From NCBI GenBank assembly GCA_023014335.1, contig JAECYW010000003.1, positions 434,001 through 498,000 on the forward strand: a DNA stretch of 64,000 nucleotides, given 5' to 3'. Below are positions 48,255-56,998 of the stretch, one piece after another; position 1 is the first letter of the stretch; every line of letters begins with the position of its first letter. Both the position numbers and the translations under genes were made by a program. This stretch comes from Galerina marginata. Lineage: Eukaryota; Basidiomycota; Agaricomycetes; Agaricales; Galerinaceae. The notes under the pieces were generated by a model. That model was not told the DNA's origin, made no database searches, and saw nothing but the letters and a program-made list of their open reading frames with translations.

Positions 48255-48374
48255 GGAACCACCCAGGCTTGTCAAGCCGTTCCGTTCGACCACCCAGAGC
48301 ATCTTCTGAAACGAAAGTGGCATCACGAAGATGAGAAATGCTGGACAGGCACAGCATGTCCGGAAAGTAGTTCC
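48255..48374. repeat. H2 hairpin, copy 9
   Basis: Arms GGAACCAC/GTAGTTCC. AGCAT faces ATGCT at the position where copy 6 has AGCCCTT/AAGGGCT. The apex is TCTTC/GAAGA. Confidence 0.75.
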
Positions 48375-49009
48375 GGGATTGGCGGTTAGGTCACATTTGA
48401 GGCAAGGAAAAAGGTATATGTCGAACGACAAGACAAATATATGCACAGAAGAAAACAAGGACGAAGGAAGACGTACGAATGAATACAGTGCCGGTTCCAG
48501 GTCTTCTATCCGTAGGTCTGGTTGGCTGATTCGACGAGGACTGCTCGGGCCTGCCTTCTGCGGGAGAAAAAGGTGAGTTAGGTTCCAAAAACGATCTATA
48601 GATGTCTGAAATTGAGAGAGTCGGAGCGAGATTCAGATAAAGCGTGAAAAGGGCAAAAAAGGGCTAACTACAAGACGTTTGGAGAGGTGGGGGACAAAAA
48701 GATCGGATGGTAAATTGATTGGGCGACGTTCTGAAGGATGGAACGATAAATTACCGCAAAAGGATGAACGAATGAAGTAGATGTATATATAAAATTAAGA
48801 GAAGACGAATGCCCGAGATTGAGGACAAGAAGAGACAGAAGAGAAGAAGAATTCAGAAAAACGAACCTGGATATCCCCCTCGAATAAACTGGCCCTCCCA
48901 ATCCTTCTTCGTGCCCAGGTCCTTCGCTGCCTCCCTCTCGCACCATGGTACCGATGCAAGCGACACTGTGGATCTGCAGGATTCCAATCATCAGCCTCTG
49001 GCTAAGATA

Positions 49010-49697
49010 AGCTGAAAACCATACGTTTTCCCCCTTTCGAGAGGCGGTCCAAGCGAAGGGGAGGGAAGCATTGGGGTGATAGAGATGGACCGGGAGTGAG
49101 CCTACGGGCGGAACGCAGCGTTAAGGCTTACGGTACGCGCGAGATGCACCTGCCTTGTGTGCGCTGTCAGTGTTAGTGTATTGATGATGATCGATGAAGA
49201 CTTGGTGGACGTGATGTGAGCTGATGGTGGACGTCGGACTCGATAGGACAACAATGGACGTCAGATCTGAGTTCAAACTCAGCTGACTGTCGATATCACG
49301 CCATTGCCGTTCGTTTTGGGACTTCTGGGGGACACAGGGCCAGAAGGTTCCGAAATTCGAGAGTCCGCCCCTCCACCTGTCTACATGTCCGCCTGTCCGC
49401 ATTCAGCCCGCCGGTCCGCGAGACGCAAACGCGGTCACGCCCCCATCCAAGCTCGTAGCTTCAAATCGTCAAGTCCCTCGTTTCTTCTCACCATCGCATC
49501 TCTATTTTTTTTTGCCGCGACACACAGTATGTCTCTCAGTTACAGTCTCTTTGTAAGTAATACATCTCTGGTTTGTTATATTCCAGAGCTGAGCTCCTAA
49601 ATTGCAGGTTCTATCATGCCTTATCATCGTCGCCTCCATCTTCAGGACCTCGCCTGCCTCAAGCAGTCTCGTTTCTTTCCAACGCCTTTGCACGAAT
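49010..49697. other. No supported gene; 5' flank of the GRF-finger gene
   Basis: Mixed sequence with a T-run near 49.51 kb. An additional upstream exon of the next gene could lie at 49.53-49.61 kb but I cannot prove it. Confidence 0.4.
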
Positions 49698-51543
49698 ATG
49701 TCAGAATCTCAGATACCCTCCATTCCTTGTTCTACCTGTGGACGCCAAGTCAACTACGTGGCAGTCAGGAGCACCGCCAATGGGAATCAAGGGCGTTGGC
49801 TTGCACAAGTAAGTATATGCACAATTCAATTCTTTACCTTGCCATTATTTAACTTGAGTCTAGTGTCACCAGAGAAATCCCGAAACGAGCGAAACCTGCA
49901 ATTTCTTTCGGTGGTTACATGGTTCTCGAACTCCATCCCTCTCACCTCGGCGCGTCTCGACGAACGCGGCCCCACAACCCGGCGGGTCCGCGCCAGGCCA
50001 GTTCTTCCCTATTCCTGGGGCAGGAGGCGTGCACGCCAACCTGTCATCGATCCCACCTAAGAAAACCTGCCGCACTATGGGCTGCAATTCAACACGGATT
50101 CGCAAAGCCTGCACCACACGCAGGTGTAAGGCGCATTGTCAGGAGATTGGAGACTGCGCTGATCCAGCACACAAGGGTTCAAAACCCTCGTCCATTTCCT
50201 TCATGATGGCGGCGCCACCCACCACAATTCCTACTCCTTTATTCCCAGAAACCACATATTCTACAGCGGTGCCGCTCGACACCCGTCCATCAAGCTCTCT
50301 CGATCCTAGACTCTGCGAGATCCAAGCTCCTTCTGCCCTCATTGCGCCCTTATCAGAAGCTCCGATGAACACCCGCACAGGGCCGGCCTTTTCGTCGCAT
50401 ATGGTCGATATCTATACCACACAAATTGCTCTCGAGGAGAAGATGAGAGAGACTGGGCGGCAGATGGAAGCCACTCGGCTTGAGAGTAAACGGAAGGTAC
50501 AACAAACAGTGTTTGTGTATGCCTGGATGGAGGTAAGTTATTATCGGCTTTATAAACGTGGAGTATTGCTTAAGGGTTTGTAGGATGGTGATGCTCCGGC
50601 TCTATTCGAGGTTCAAGAAGGCTTTGTCTGGCCAAATTTTATTCTGAATGAGGCCGTTCTTACGTCGGCTGGCTTTACAATTATCTCCGCCAATACTCGC
50701 TTCAACATTTTCCGCTTCAATCTTGGTCATTGGACGACAGTGAAGCTCAATCATGTTGTCGACGTCAAGGACACTGCTCGGGTGTTCATCAAAGCCGCCC
50801 ATGTTCAACGTTGTAAAGACTTTGAAAACTTTCTCACCTCTACCTCGTCATCGGCTACAGCCCCGAACATCCGCACCAATCTCGCAGGGGAGCGCGCATA
50901 TGTGAAGAAGAAAATGGTTGAGCATGAAATCTCCCAGGCTTCGACAGCCTTGGCAGTCCGGAATAAGCATAGGATTTCATCTGAAAACCTTTCGTCCACG
51001 CCAAAGCGACGCCGCTTTTTGTCAGATGAAGCACCAACTCCAACTATCACCAGATACCGTGCGCCTATCCCTCCCCCAAAGTTCACCGGGAAACGTCAGG
51101 CGGGTGCGACACAAGTTGTCAAGAGGAAGGTTTCTGCGGCTGCACGGGAGCTTGAAATGATGGATTGCTATGACAGTGATTCGGGTCTTGAGTTCACTGA
51201 CCCTTTTCCCTTCAGCAACACTTCCCCAGCGCTGCGGGCCTCTCCACCCACCTCAAGAGCACATACCACCACCTTCGCATCCACTTCGGCCTTGCCGTTC
51301 GCATTCAGTAATCCATCTCCGTTGCCTTCCACCTCTCAATCTGTCTTCGCAACGCCCACTTTTACCCCACCGTCGTCTTCCTCATATGCCAGGCCCACTA
51401 TCAAGCAAGAAGCTCAGGAATCTATAGAGGAGCTGCACCCCTTCAGCGTTCCCAAACCATACGACAGCGCTTCAAAGAAGCCGATGAGATGCTTGCTGCG
51501 GGGTGACTCCGAAACACAAAAGAGACGCGGCCGTAGTAGATAG
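49698..51543 (+). CDS. GRF-type zinc-finger protein, agaric repeat-associated family
   Basis: Three exons: 49698-49808, 49864-50532, 50584-51543, giving 579 aa. The N-terminus is a GRF-like zinc finger split by intron 1: PCSTCGRQVNY...NQGRWLAQC...TCNFFRW, with the Gly-Arg-x and Cys ligands of the family (GRF fingers bind single-stranded nucleic acid in TopoIII, NEIL3 and APE2 tails). A second Cys-rich patch, TCRTMGCNSTRIRKACTTRRC, then CKAHCQEIGDC, follows at ~residue 130. The conserved middle is EVQEGFVWPNFILNEAV, then FIKAAHVQRCKDFENFL. The C-terminal third is Ser/Pro/Thr-rich with basic patches (TPKRRRF). I recall many related copies in agaric genomes, so it may be a transposon passenger. 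Start is the first ATG in frame before the finger. Confidence 0.72.
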
Positions 51544-53196
51544 TTTTATTTCTCAATAAAACCAATCAACCAAAACAACCAAATCTTCCGTAAATCAGAC
51601 TCTACGTGCGACGCGGACAAAACACCCAATCAATCAATCAATATAATTGACTAGTTCTTTTTGGGAGGGACAGAGGTTTTATAATATCGAGAGTCAAACG
51701 AGATATTCAAAGGTTACGTAGCCGCCGCGGACACTTTGTTAATTGACTTAAGCGACGCGGCCACCACAGAGGTGAACAGGTATAAAGTTTTTATTGGTAT
51801 TTGGGGTCGATGCTGGGACTACACTTCTTGTGTAACTGAGAAAAACGGGCACTCGGGCGCGTACTGATTTGTCACTCGGGACACTGAACTCGACGTCGCT
51901 CGGGACGCGTACTAACGAAACTTGGGCCACCAAAACCCTTTACTAACGTGAACGTGATAGATACTACAATGTCCAGAACAGTCTACAACCCTCGAAGTTG
52001 TTCCTGCTACAGTCCAGGTCTTAGACACGCGGCGCACTACCAAAGTACTCGTACCGCGGCTAATCGGATGGCCACTGAAGCCTTGTTCAAGTCAATAAAG
52101 ACAGGTGAAATAGGATCGTTGTTCAAATCTCTCGAATAGTTATCACTCAGATCACAAAGGTGAAATTCCGTTATCAACGCGAACAATCAATTGGTTTGAA
52201 ATTCCTCGAAGTCAAGTTACAATTTTGGAGACTCTTATTTGTGCCGCGCAGACGACTAGAGTATAATCTCGTGGGTAGTAAATTGCTTGTCTCTACCTAT
52301 GTAGTTCTACTGCTTTTATAGTACATAGGGCTGATACATGTGATACATTCGCGTAAACTACTTGACCAATCTTTAAGACGCGTCCGCGCGCCAATCTGTA
52401 TGACTTCAATATCCCGCGTTATCTGTGTGACCTCATCAAACGTCAGCTTTGGTAGGTGCTGACTCAAGTAGAACGCGTAAGCTTTTCTGATTGGTCGGCT
52501 CCTGACTCGGCTTGTCGGCCGCGTCTGATATTTCTTCTATTTTTAGCCCATCTGATGCCCAGAGAACTTGGGGGTTCTCGGTCATCTCGGACGCGTCCAT
52601 ATCTAATCTCACTAGAGTCCATGCTGACGCGAACTTGCACAGTCATCCATCTTAGAGGACATTGTCGAGACGCGGCATCTCTAGGGACGCGTTTGTCGTC
52701 ATCAGTTGTCTGATGTCAGCCAGTTCCAGACCGGTCCTCGTCTATTTTTATATGTCCGAGTCATCCGATGCTTCTTCGGTCTGGCCGCGGCAATTGCCGT
52801 GACGCGATGCTGAGAAGGAGAAGCTCCGTCCATTGCCTAATGCGGAGGCGCGCGCTAACTTCATTGGCGCTTATCGTGGCCCCATAACCTCGGATAGTAG
52901 TCCTTTCTATTTGTACTAGAGACCTGCACTTTCAAGTTACTTGTCCAGGTTGGCCCGCGTTCACAATACCGGGAGGCCGCGGCCTTAATGTACAGATTTA
53001 TTTGACTTCTGTAGTTATAAGTCCGTCCTGCTTGCGGCATCTCGTCGCGTACTGTAGTTTCCTCTAGTCTATGCAGCGTATCTGACTACTCGGACTATTA
53101 AATAGTCACTGCATAGATACTTATTCTAAGTTCAAAAATTGTATAGGGTTTGTAAAATGCAAAGATTTCAGGGCCAGTTTCAAGGCCGTCCCTTCA
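51544..53196. other. 1.65 kb non-coding, CGCG-rich; possible long LTR or regulatory block
   Basis: No gene. The tetramer CGCG appears about a dozen times in 52.38-52.86 kb alone, often as GACGCG(T/G) or CCGCGG. A short (AATC)n run lies at ~51628. If the C-tract at 53197 is a minus-strand polypurine tract, this block is where the 3' LTR of the gypsy element at the right edge would fall. That is untested because the other LTR is outside. Confidence 0.4.
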
Positions 53197-53234
53197 TCTC
53201 CCCCCAACTTAGATGTTGACTGTCCCCAGTCAAC
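53197..53234. promoter_or_regulatory. C-tract plus 8-bp hairpin, copy A
   Basis: TCTCCCCCCAACTT is followed by the stem GTTGACTG-tccc-CAGTCAAC. A second copy at 55874 keeps the tract and the stem but not the stem sequence. Read on the minus strand, it is a stem-loop followed by a purine tract, as found near retroelement 3' ends. Confidence 0.6.
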
Positions 53235-53513
53235 GGCGTTCGGTCATGGTCCGTGCATCCTCTTTTGTCTTGGCAGTTCTGCAAATCGCGCCTTCTTACT
53301 GGCCAGTCCGGGAGGCGCGGTCTTTCTCTGGGTTCGAATGTTTCCACGCCCGAGCTTAAATCGTGCCTGGACCCGAAATCGAAGAAATTAGACTCGCCGC
53401 AACCCATTTTCTGCTCCCGTGCAATTCATGATTCGCAGGGTCGCGTCGATCCTGTGTCGCGTTCTCTCAGGTTAAGCTTTTCCCTGACTCACTGTGACGC
53501 GTCGTCTTTGGGG

Positions 53514-53520
53514 TATTTAA
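53514..53520 (+). promoter_or_regulatory. TATA-like box of the Zn2Cys6-like gene
   Basis: TATTTAA, 75 bp before the ATG, followed by a CTTT-repeat leader. Confidence 0.5.
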
Positions 53521-53588
53521 TCCGTCCCCAATTCCTCGTCGAAGTCCCCATTCTTTCTTTCTTTCTTTTCACTCCACCTCGTCTCCTC

Positions 53589-55609
53589 ATGCCCAGTGAC
53601 GCGTTCCTCGACTACCGCTGCGACCCCGATGTCCCGTCCACCGTTCTGGACGCGGTGACGCGTTTCTGGGACGTCCTCGTCATACGGTTGCCGCGCATCT
53701 ACCGGTACTACCCCAGTCAGGAGTCGCTCGACCGGATTGCCAGCCTCCTCGAAGACGAGTACGAGGACTGCGTGAGTCACCCCCCCCTTCTTTTTTTTTT
53801 CCTTCTAACTTCAACCTCACCTCTTCTTAGGTTCTCCTTCGTCGTCATTATCACAGTCGGGACGCGCCCAGCGAACCGTACAACATCCGCCGCGTCCGAA
53901 ACTGGCTCCTCGACCTGATTCATCGTTCGCCAACTGGCAATGTGTGGGTGAAGCGATACCAGCCCCTTCTGCCGGTAGCAACCCCGAGGTACGTTGTTTT
54001 CTCTTATTGCTTTTTCTTTATCCATTCTGAACTTTTTGTCGACCTTCTCAGCCAGAGGATATCTATCCCCTCGATCAGCTCTCCTTTGACATCAACCTCG
54101 GCATGCGAGGTATCAAGAACAAAGCGAAGGTCCCGTACGCCGAGAGTGACGAGGACGAGGCTCCGACTGCCCCGGTGGACGCGCCACCCGAGACACCAGA
54201 AGAAGCGCCCGCGGCGGGGGAAGCCGAGCGACCTAACGACGAGGAGGAAGAAGACGAAGATCCCCGTCCCTCCAAGAAGACAAAACTTTCGAAGGGCTCT
54301 CCTCCAAAACTCCGCCGCGGTCGTCGCGGTAAGCCCCTTATTACTTTTCTTTCCCTTATCTTACTTTGCTAACTTGACTCTTTTCAATTAGTTAAACCTG
54401 GCCTTCAAAAGCGGGGACCAGACCCTGGTGTTTGGCGTGCGAGTCCTCCGGTTTCGCAGAGGACTCGTAGTGCCCGCGCCTCGTCGTCGAAGGTTCTCCT
54501 GTCCTCCCCTTCTCCGGACAGGGATGAAGAGGCGGCTGAGACTGTCGTGGTTTCTCGCCCCTTGAAGCGGAAAGCCGGTACTCGTCCCCCCATCAAGGAG
54601 TCCAGTAGGCGCCGCGGCACTACTCTTCGCCGGGAGATTGAGGAGAATCCTGGCATCCCCCTCCCTGCCAGCGAGGTCCTCCCGTCGCTTCTGACTATCG
54701 ACGATGTTGCGCGTCTCGCCCGTGACAACATGCAAGTGAGTTTCTTGTTTCTTTTTCTTTCTCCTGTAACGATACTAATCTTTCTTTTAGCCAGACAATC
54801 GTTGTCAGACCTGCCGCGACCTCAACCGTTCCAAGTCAGTCTGCGCCTATCGTGGCGAAAACGAGAAATGCCGCGCTTGCGCGGTCAGCAAATATCGTTG
54901 CGACTTCCAGATGACTGCCGTTGAGCGTGAGCGCGGCCGGAATGTTAGTCATTCCATTGGAGAAGAGTCCCTCGCCAGTCAGTCCTTTCTTTTTAAAATC
55001 TTTCTGTTCCTTTTTCCTAAACTCTTCTTTTCAGATCTTCGACGCCTTATCGAGGAGAGCGAGCGCGAGACTCTTCAACGTGCTGTGCTCGTTCGTCTCG
55101 TCAATGGGCACGATGCTCGTATCCGGGAGATTCACCGCGCTGGGCGGGACATTATTTTCGCCATGCTGCGCCGTTCAACCCTGACCGAACTTCAGCCCGC
55201 CCTCACCGACGACCTCGACACTATGGCCGCGCTTTGGACCGCTCTTCGCGACCCCGATGCCCTCTTCAACACCTTGGAGGGTACCGATCCTTTCTATGCG
55301 AACAACATGTCTCTTCCCGACGTCCTCGCCTTGCTGCCCGCGGCTCATCGTGTCACTTTCCTCGAACAGGTTCGGCAGGGCCTCCTCGAGTTGGATAGCG
55401 ACGCGCTTGGCGACAGTTCCGACTCTAGCTCTGACGAGGCTGAAGACGACGCCCCGGCTCACCCCCTGGTCGATATCGAGGCTGAGGAGTCGGATGGAGA
55501 GGAGTCTGGTGCCGCCGCGGCTGATGAAGACGACGTCGGACCCCCTCAAGCCGCTCCTGGGGCTAGCTCCGACGAGTCCACGGAATCTAGTTCTTCAGAT
55601 GAAGAGTAG
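53589..55609 (+). CDS. Zn2Cys6-like cysteine-cluster protein with acidic tail (block gene 1)
   Basis: Six exons: 53589-53771, 53831-53974, 54052-54328, 54392-54735, 54791-54977, 55035-55609, giving 569 aa with all phases closing. The N-terminal ~125 residues are a helical domain of unknown type (AVTRFWDVLVIRLPRIYRYY; IRRVRNWLLDLIHRSPTG). An acidic stretch (EDEAPTAP...EEEEDEDPRPSKK) and basic patches (KKTKLSKG, PLKRKAGTRPP) follow. Exon 5 encodes six cysteines, CX2CX9CX8CX2CX6C (CQTCRDLN...VCAYRG...CRACAVSKYRC), very like the fungal Zn2Cys6 DNA-binding cluster but with a longer first loop. The C-terminus is Asp/Glu/Ser-rich. The layout suggests a nuclear DNA-binding protein, but this is inference. 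Confidence 0.8.
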
Positions 55610-55822
55610 GAGGGCCCTTCTCTTGTTGTATCATTTATTTTTGCTGCATCTCGTCTTTTCTTTTGTCGCGATTATTCTCTGGTAGACTACTAGTTTAGCT
55701 CTTAGATATTTTGAAGGCTTTTATATCTAAGTAACTAGTGGTTCTTTTGTCTTATATAGTCAAAATCATAAAGCCTTTTATTTCTTGTTAATCTTTTGCT
55801 TGGATCTTGGTCTGTGAGTCTT

Positions 55823-55844
55823 AATAAAATTTGAAAATTTTATT
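55823..55844. terminator. Palindromic two-way poly(A) signal
   Basis: AATAAAATTT-ga-AAATTTTATT-type palindrome. Each strand reads AATAAA, so it could serve the 3' end of gene 1 and of any antisense transcript. Confidence 0.45.
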
Positions 55845-55873
55845 GGTACGTCTTTATGGCGCGCGGCAGCCTC

Positions 55874-55912
55874 TCTCCCCCCAACTTAAATATCAACTGT
55901 CCCAGTTGATCA
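55874..55912. promoter_or_regulatory. C-tract plus 8-bp hairpin, copy B
   Basis: TCTCCCCCCAACTT, then ATCAACTG-tcc-CAGTTGAT. Three stem positions differ from copy A and all three are compensated on the other arm. Confidence 0.65.
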
Positions 55913-56040
55913 GCAGTGCTGACTAAATCAAATAAATACTGCTCATCAATATTACAGATCGGGATTGTAACGGGTGGGTTGAGCTTACAGCCGCCGCGTC
56001 CATAACAAAAATTAATCAGAAGCTTCATTGAGACTATCAG

Positions 56041-56047
56041 TATAAAA
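56041..56047 (+). promoter_or_regulatory. TATA box of block gene 2
   Basis: TATAAAA, 39 bp before the ATG. Confidence 0.55.
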
Positions 56048-56079
56048 TCTGTTTTGGCCAAGAGTAGTTCTAGGCAGTC

Positions 56080-56884
56080 ATGTCTTTCTCGACGATATCC
56101 TCGCCTTCCCCTCCGCTTGAAGACGTTTCTTACTTCGACGCGACACCATTTAGCATCATTGATCGTCATTTTGCCTGCTATCCCATTAATATCCGCAATA
56201 ATCCTCGCTGGCTACAGCATTATCATCATTATCTGGCGCTCGTGAAACGCGCTTATAGTGATTATGTTCACGCGGCCGTTGGTAATCGAGGCGCGGCCGC
56301 AACACTTGGCATCCCAATGGATGCTTTGAAGAAACTGACCCGCCGAATGGTTCTTCACTCTTTTTCTATCTATAAACCGTTACTAAAGTTGTAATAACAG
56401 CTTCAGGTTCCCGATGCCTATATTGTATATGGGTCCGAGTTCGCGGAGATCTATCAGCGCGTCACCAACCGATGGGTTGTTGCTCAGACATTCAATCCTG
56501 GTGTCGCGTCCAGTAGTACAGGTCGTCGTTTCCTTCGATCTATGATGCGGCCAGATTTACCATTACTCCCTCGTTATTCATCCGTAAGCCCTAAAGGCTC
56601 TTAGTGATCTATTTCAATAACCATTAACGATCTTTTAGGACATATACGAAGCCTGGCGTCTCGGCAACGCCTACCTCAGCGACCGTCAGCCTGCGGTTGT
56701 TCTGGACTCGGCCTGGGAGTCCGTAGCACTCCTTCGCATTCACAGTAGGCGTCGAGAGTACGCGGGCATAGAAAGTTCCATGTACGCGGGCTATTCTGCC
56801 GCTGCGTTGGAAATGGAAGGGACGCGGACCTTGGCCCCGGCCGTTTTGGTGGACTCTGGATCAGCTTGTGATTATGCGTTGTAG
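56080..56884 (+). CDS. Paralogous small protein of the CGCG block (block gene 2)
   Basis: Three exons: 56080-56349, 56407-56583, 56639-56884, giving 230 aa. Exon 2 (177 nt, phase 0 at both ends) encodes VPDAYIVYGSEFAEIYQRV...RW, matching VGSPPIVYGTAVADAYIEV...W of block gene 4 and LIEFGTPVAL of gene 3. Exon 3 starts DIYEAWRLGN, matching GLHAVWQIRN and TLQAVWMTGN. The first donor is GTTCTT, unusual, but it removes two stops and restores phase. No known domain. Transcribed away from and antisense to the gypsy pol at 62.4 kb. Confidence 0.7.
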
Positions 56885-56998
56885 TCATACGGAACCAATT
56901 CTCGTCCTTAGTCAAATACAATTATCATCCTGTTCTTGTTAAATTATCATTTAAGAGGCTTGGGTTCCATCCGGGACGTAGTCAAACGATCTTGCTAC

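Larger units (their letters stand above)
47215..49010. repeat. Degenerate hairpin-repeat array, right part, segment 4 (last unit)
   Basis: H1 (47.73) and H2 (48.26) are 525 bp apart. The GCATCAGGACGACCACATGC spacer is at 48.10 kb. A closing segment at 48.54-49.01 kb ends CAATCATCAGCCTCTGGCTA, like CCAGCCATCAACCTCTGAGT at 40.95 kb. The array stops here. Confidence 0.75.

Noticed and set aside
13600..49010. Possible CRISPR-like or simple satellite array
   Set aside because: Repeats are long, hairpin-forming and diverged, spacers are not of constant length, and the host is eukaryotic.
53942..54391. Arg-rich frame over exon 3 of block gene 1
   Set aside because: Needs donor GTACGT and yields low-complexity Arg/Ser; the donor GTAGCA gives phase 0 and a sensible acidic protein.
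55257..55685. Alternative plus-strand open frame over exon 6 of block gene 1
   Set aside because: Out of phase with exon 5; the other frame has the acidic composition and continues the cysteine-cluster exon.
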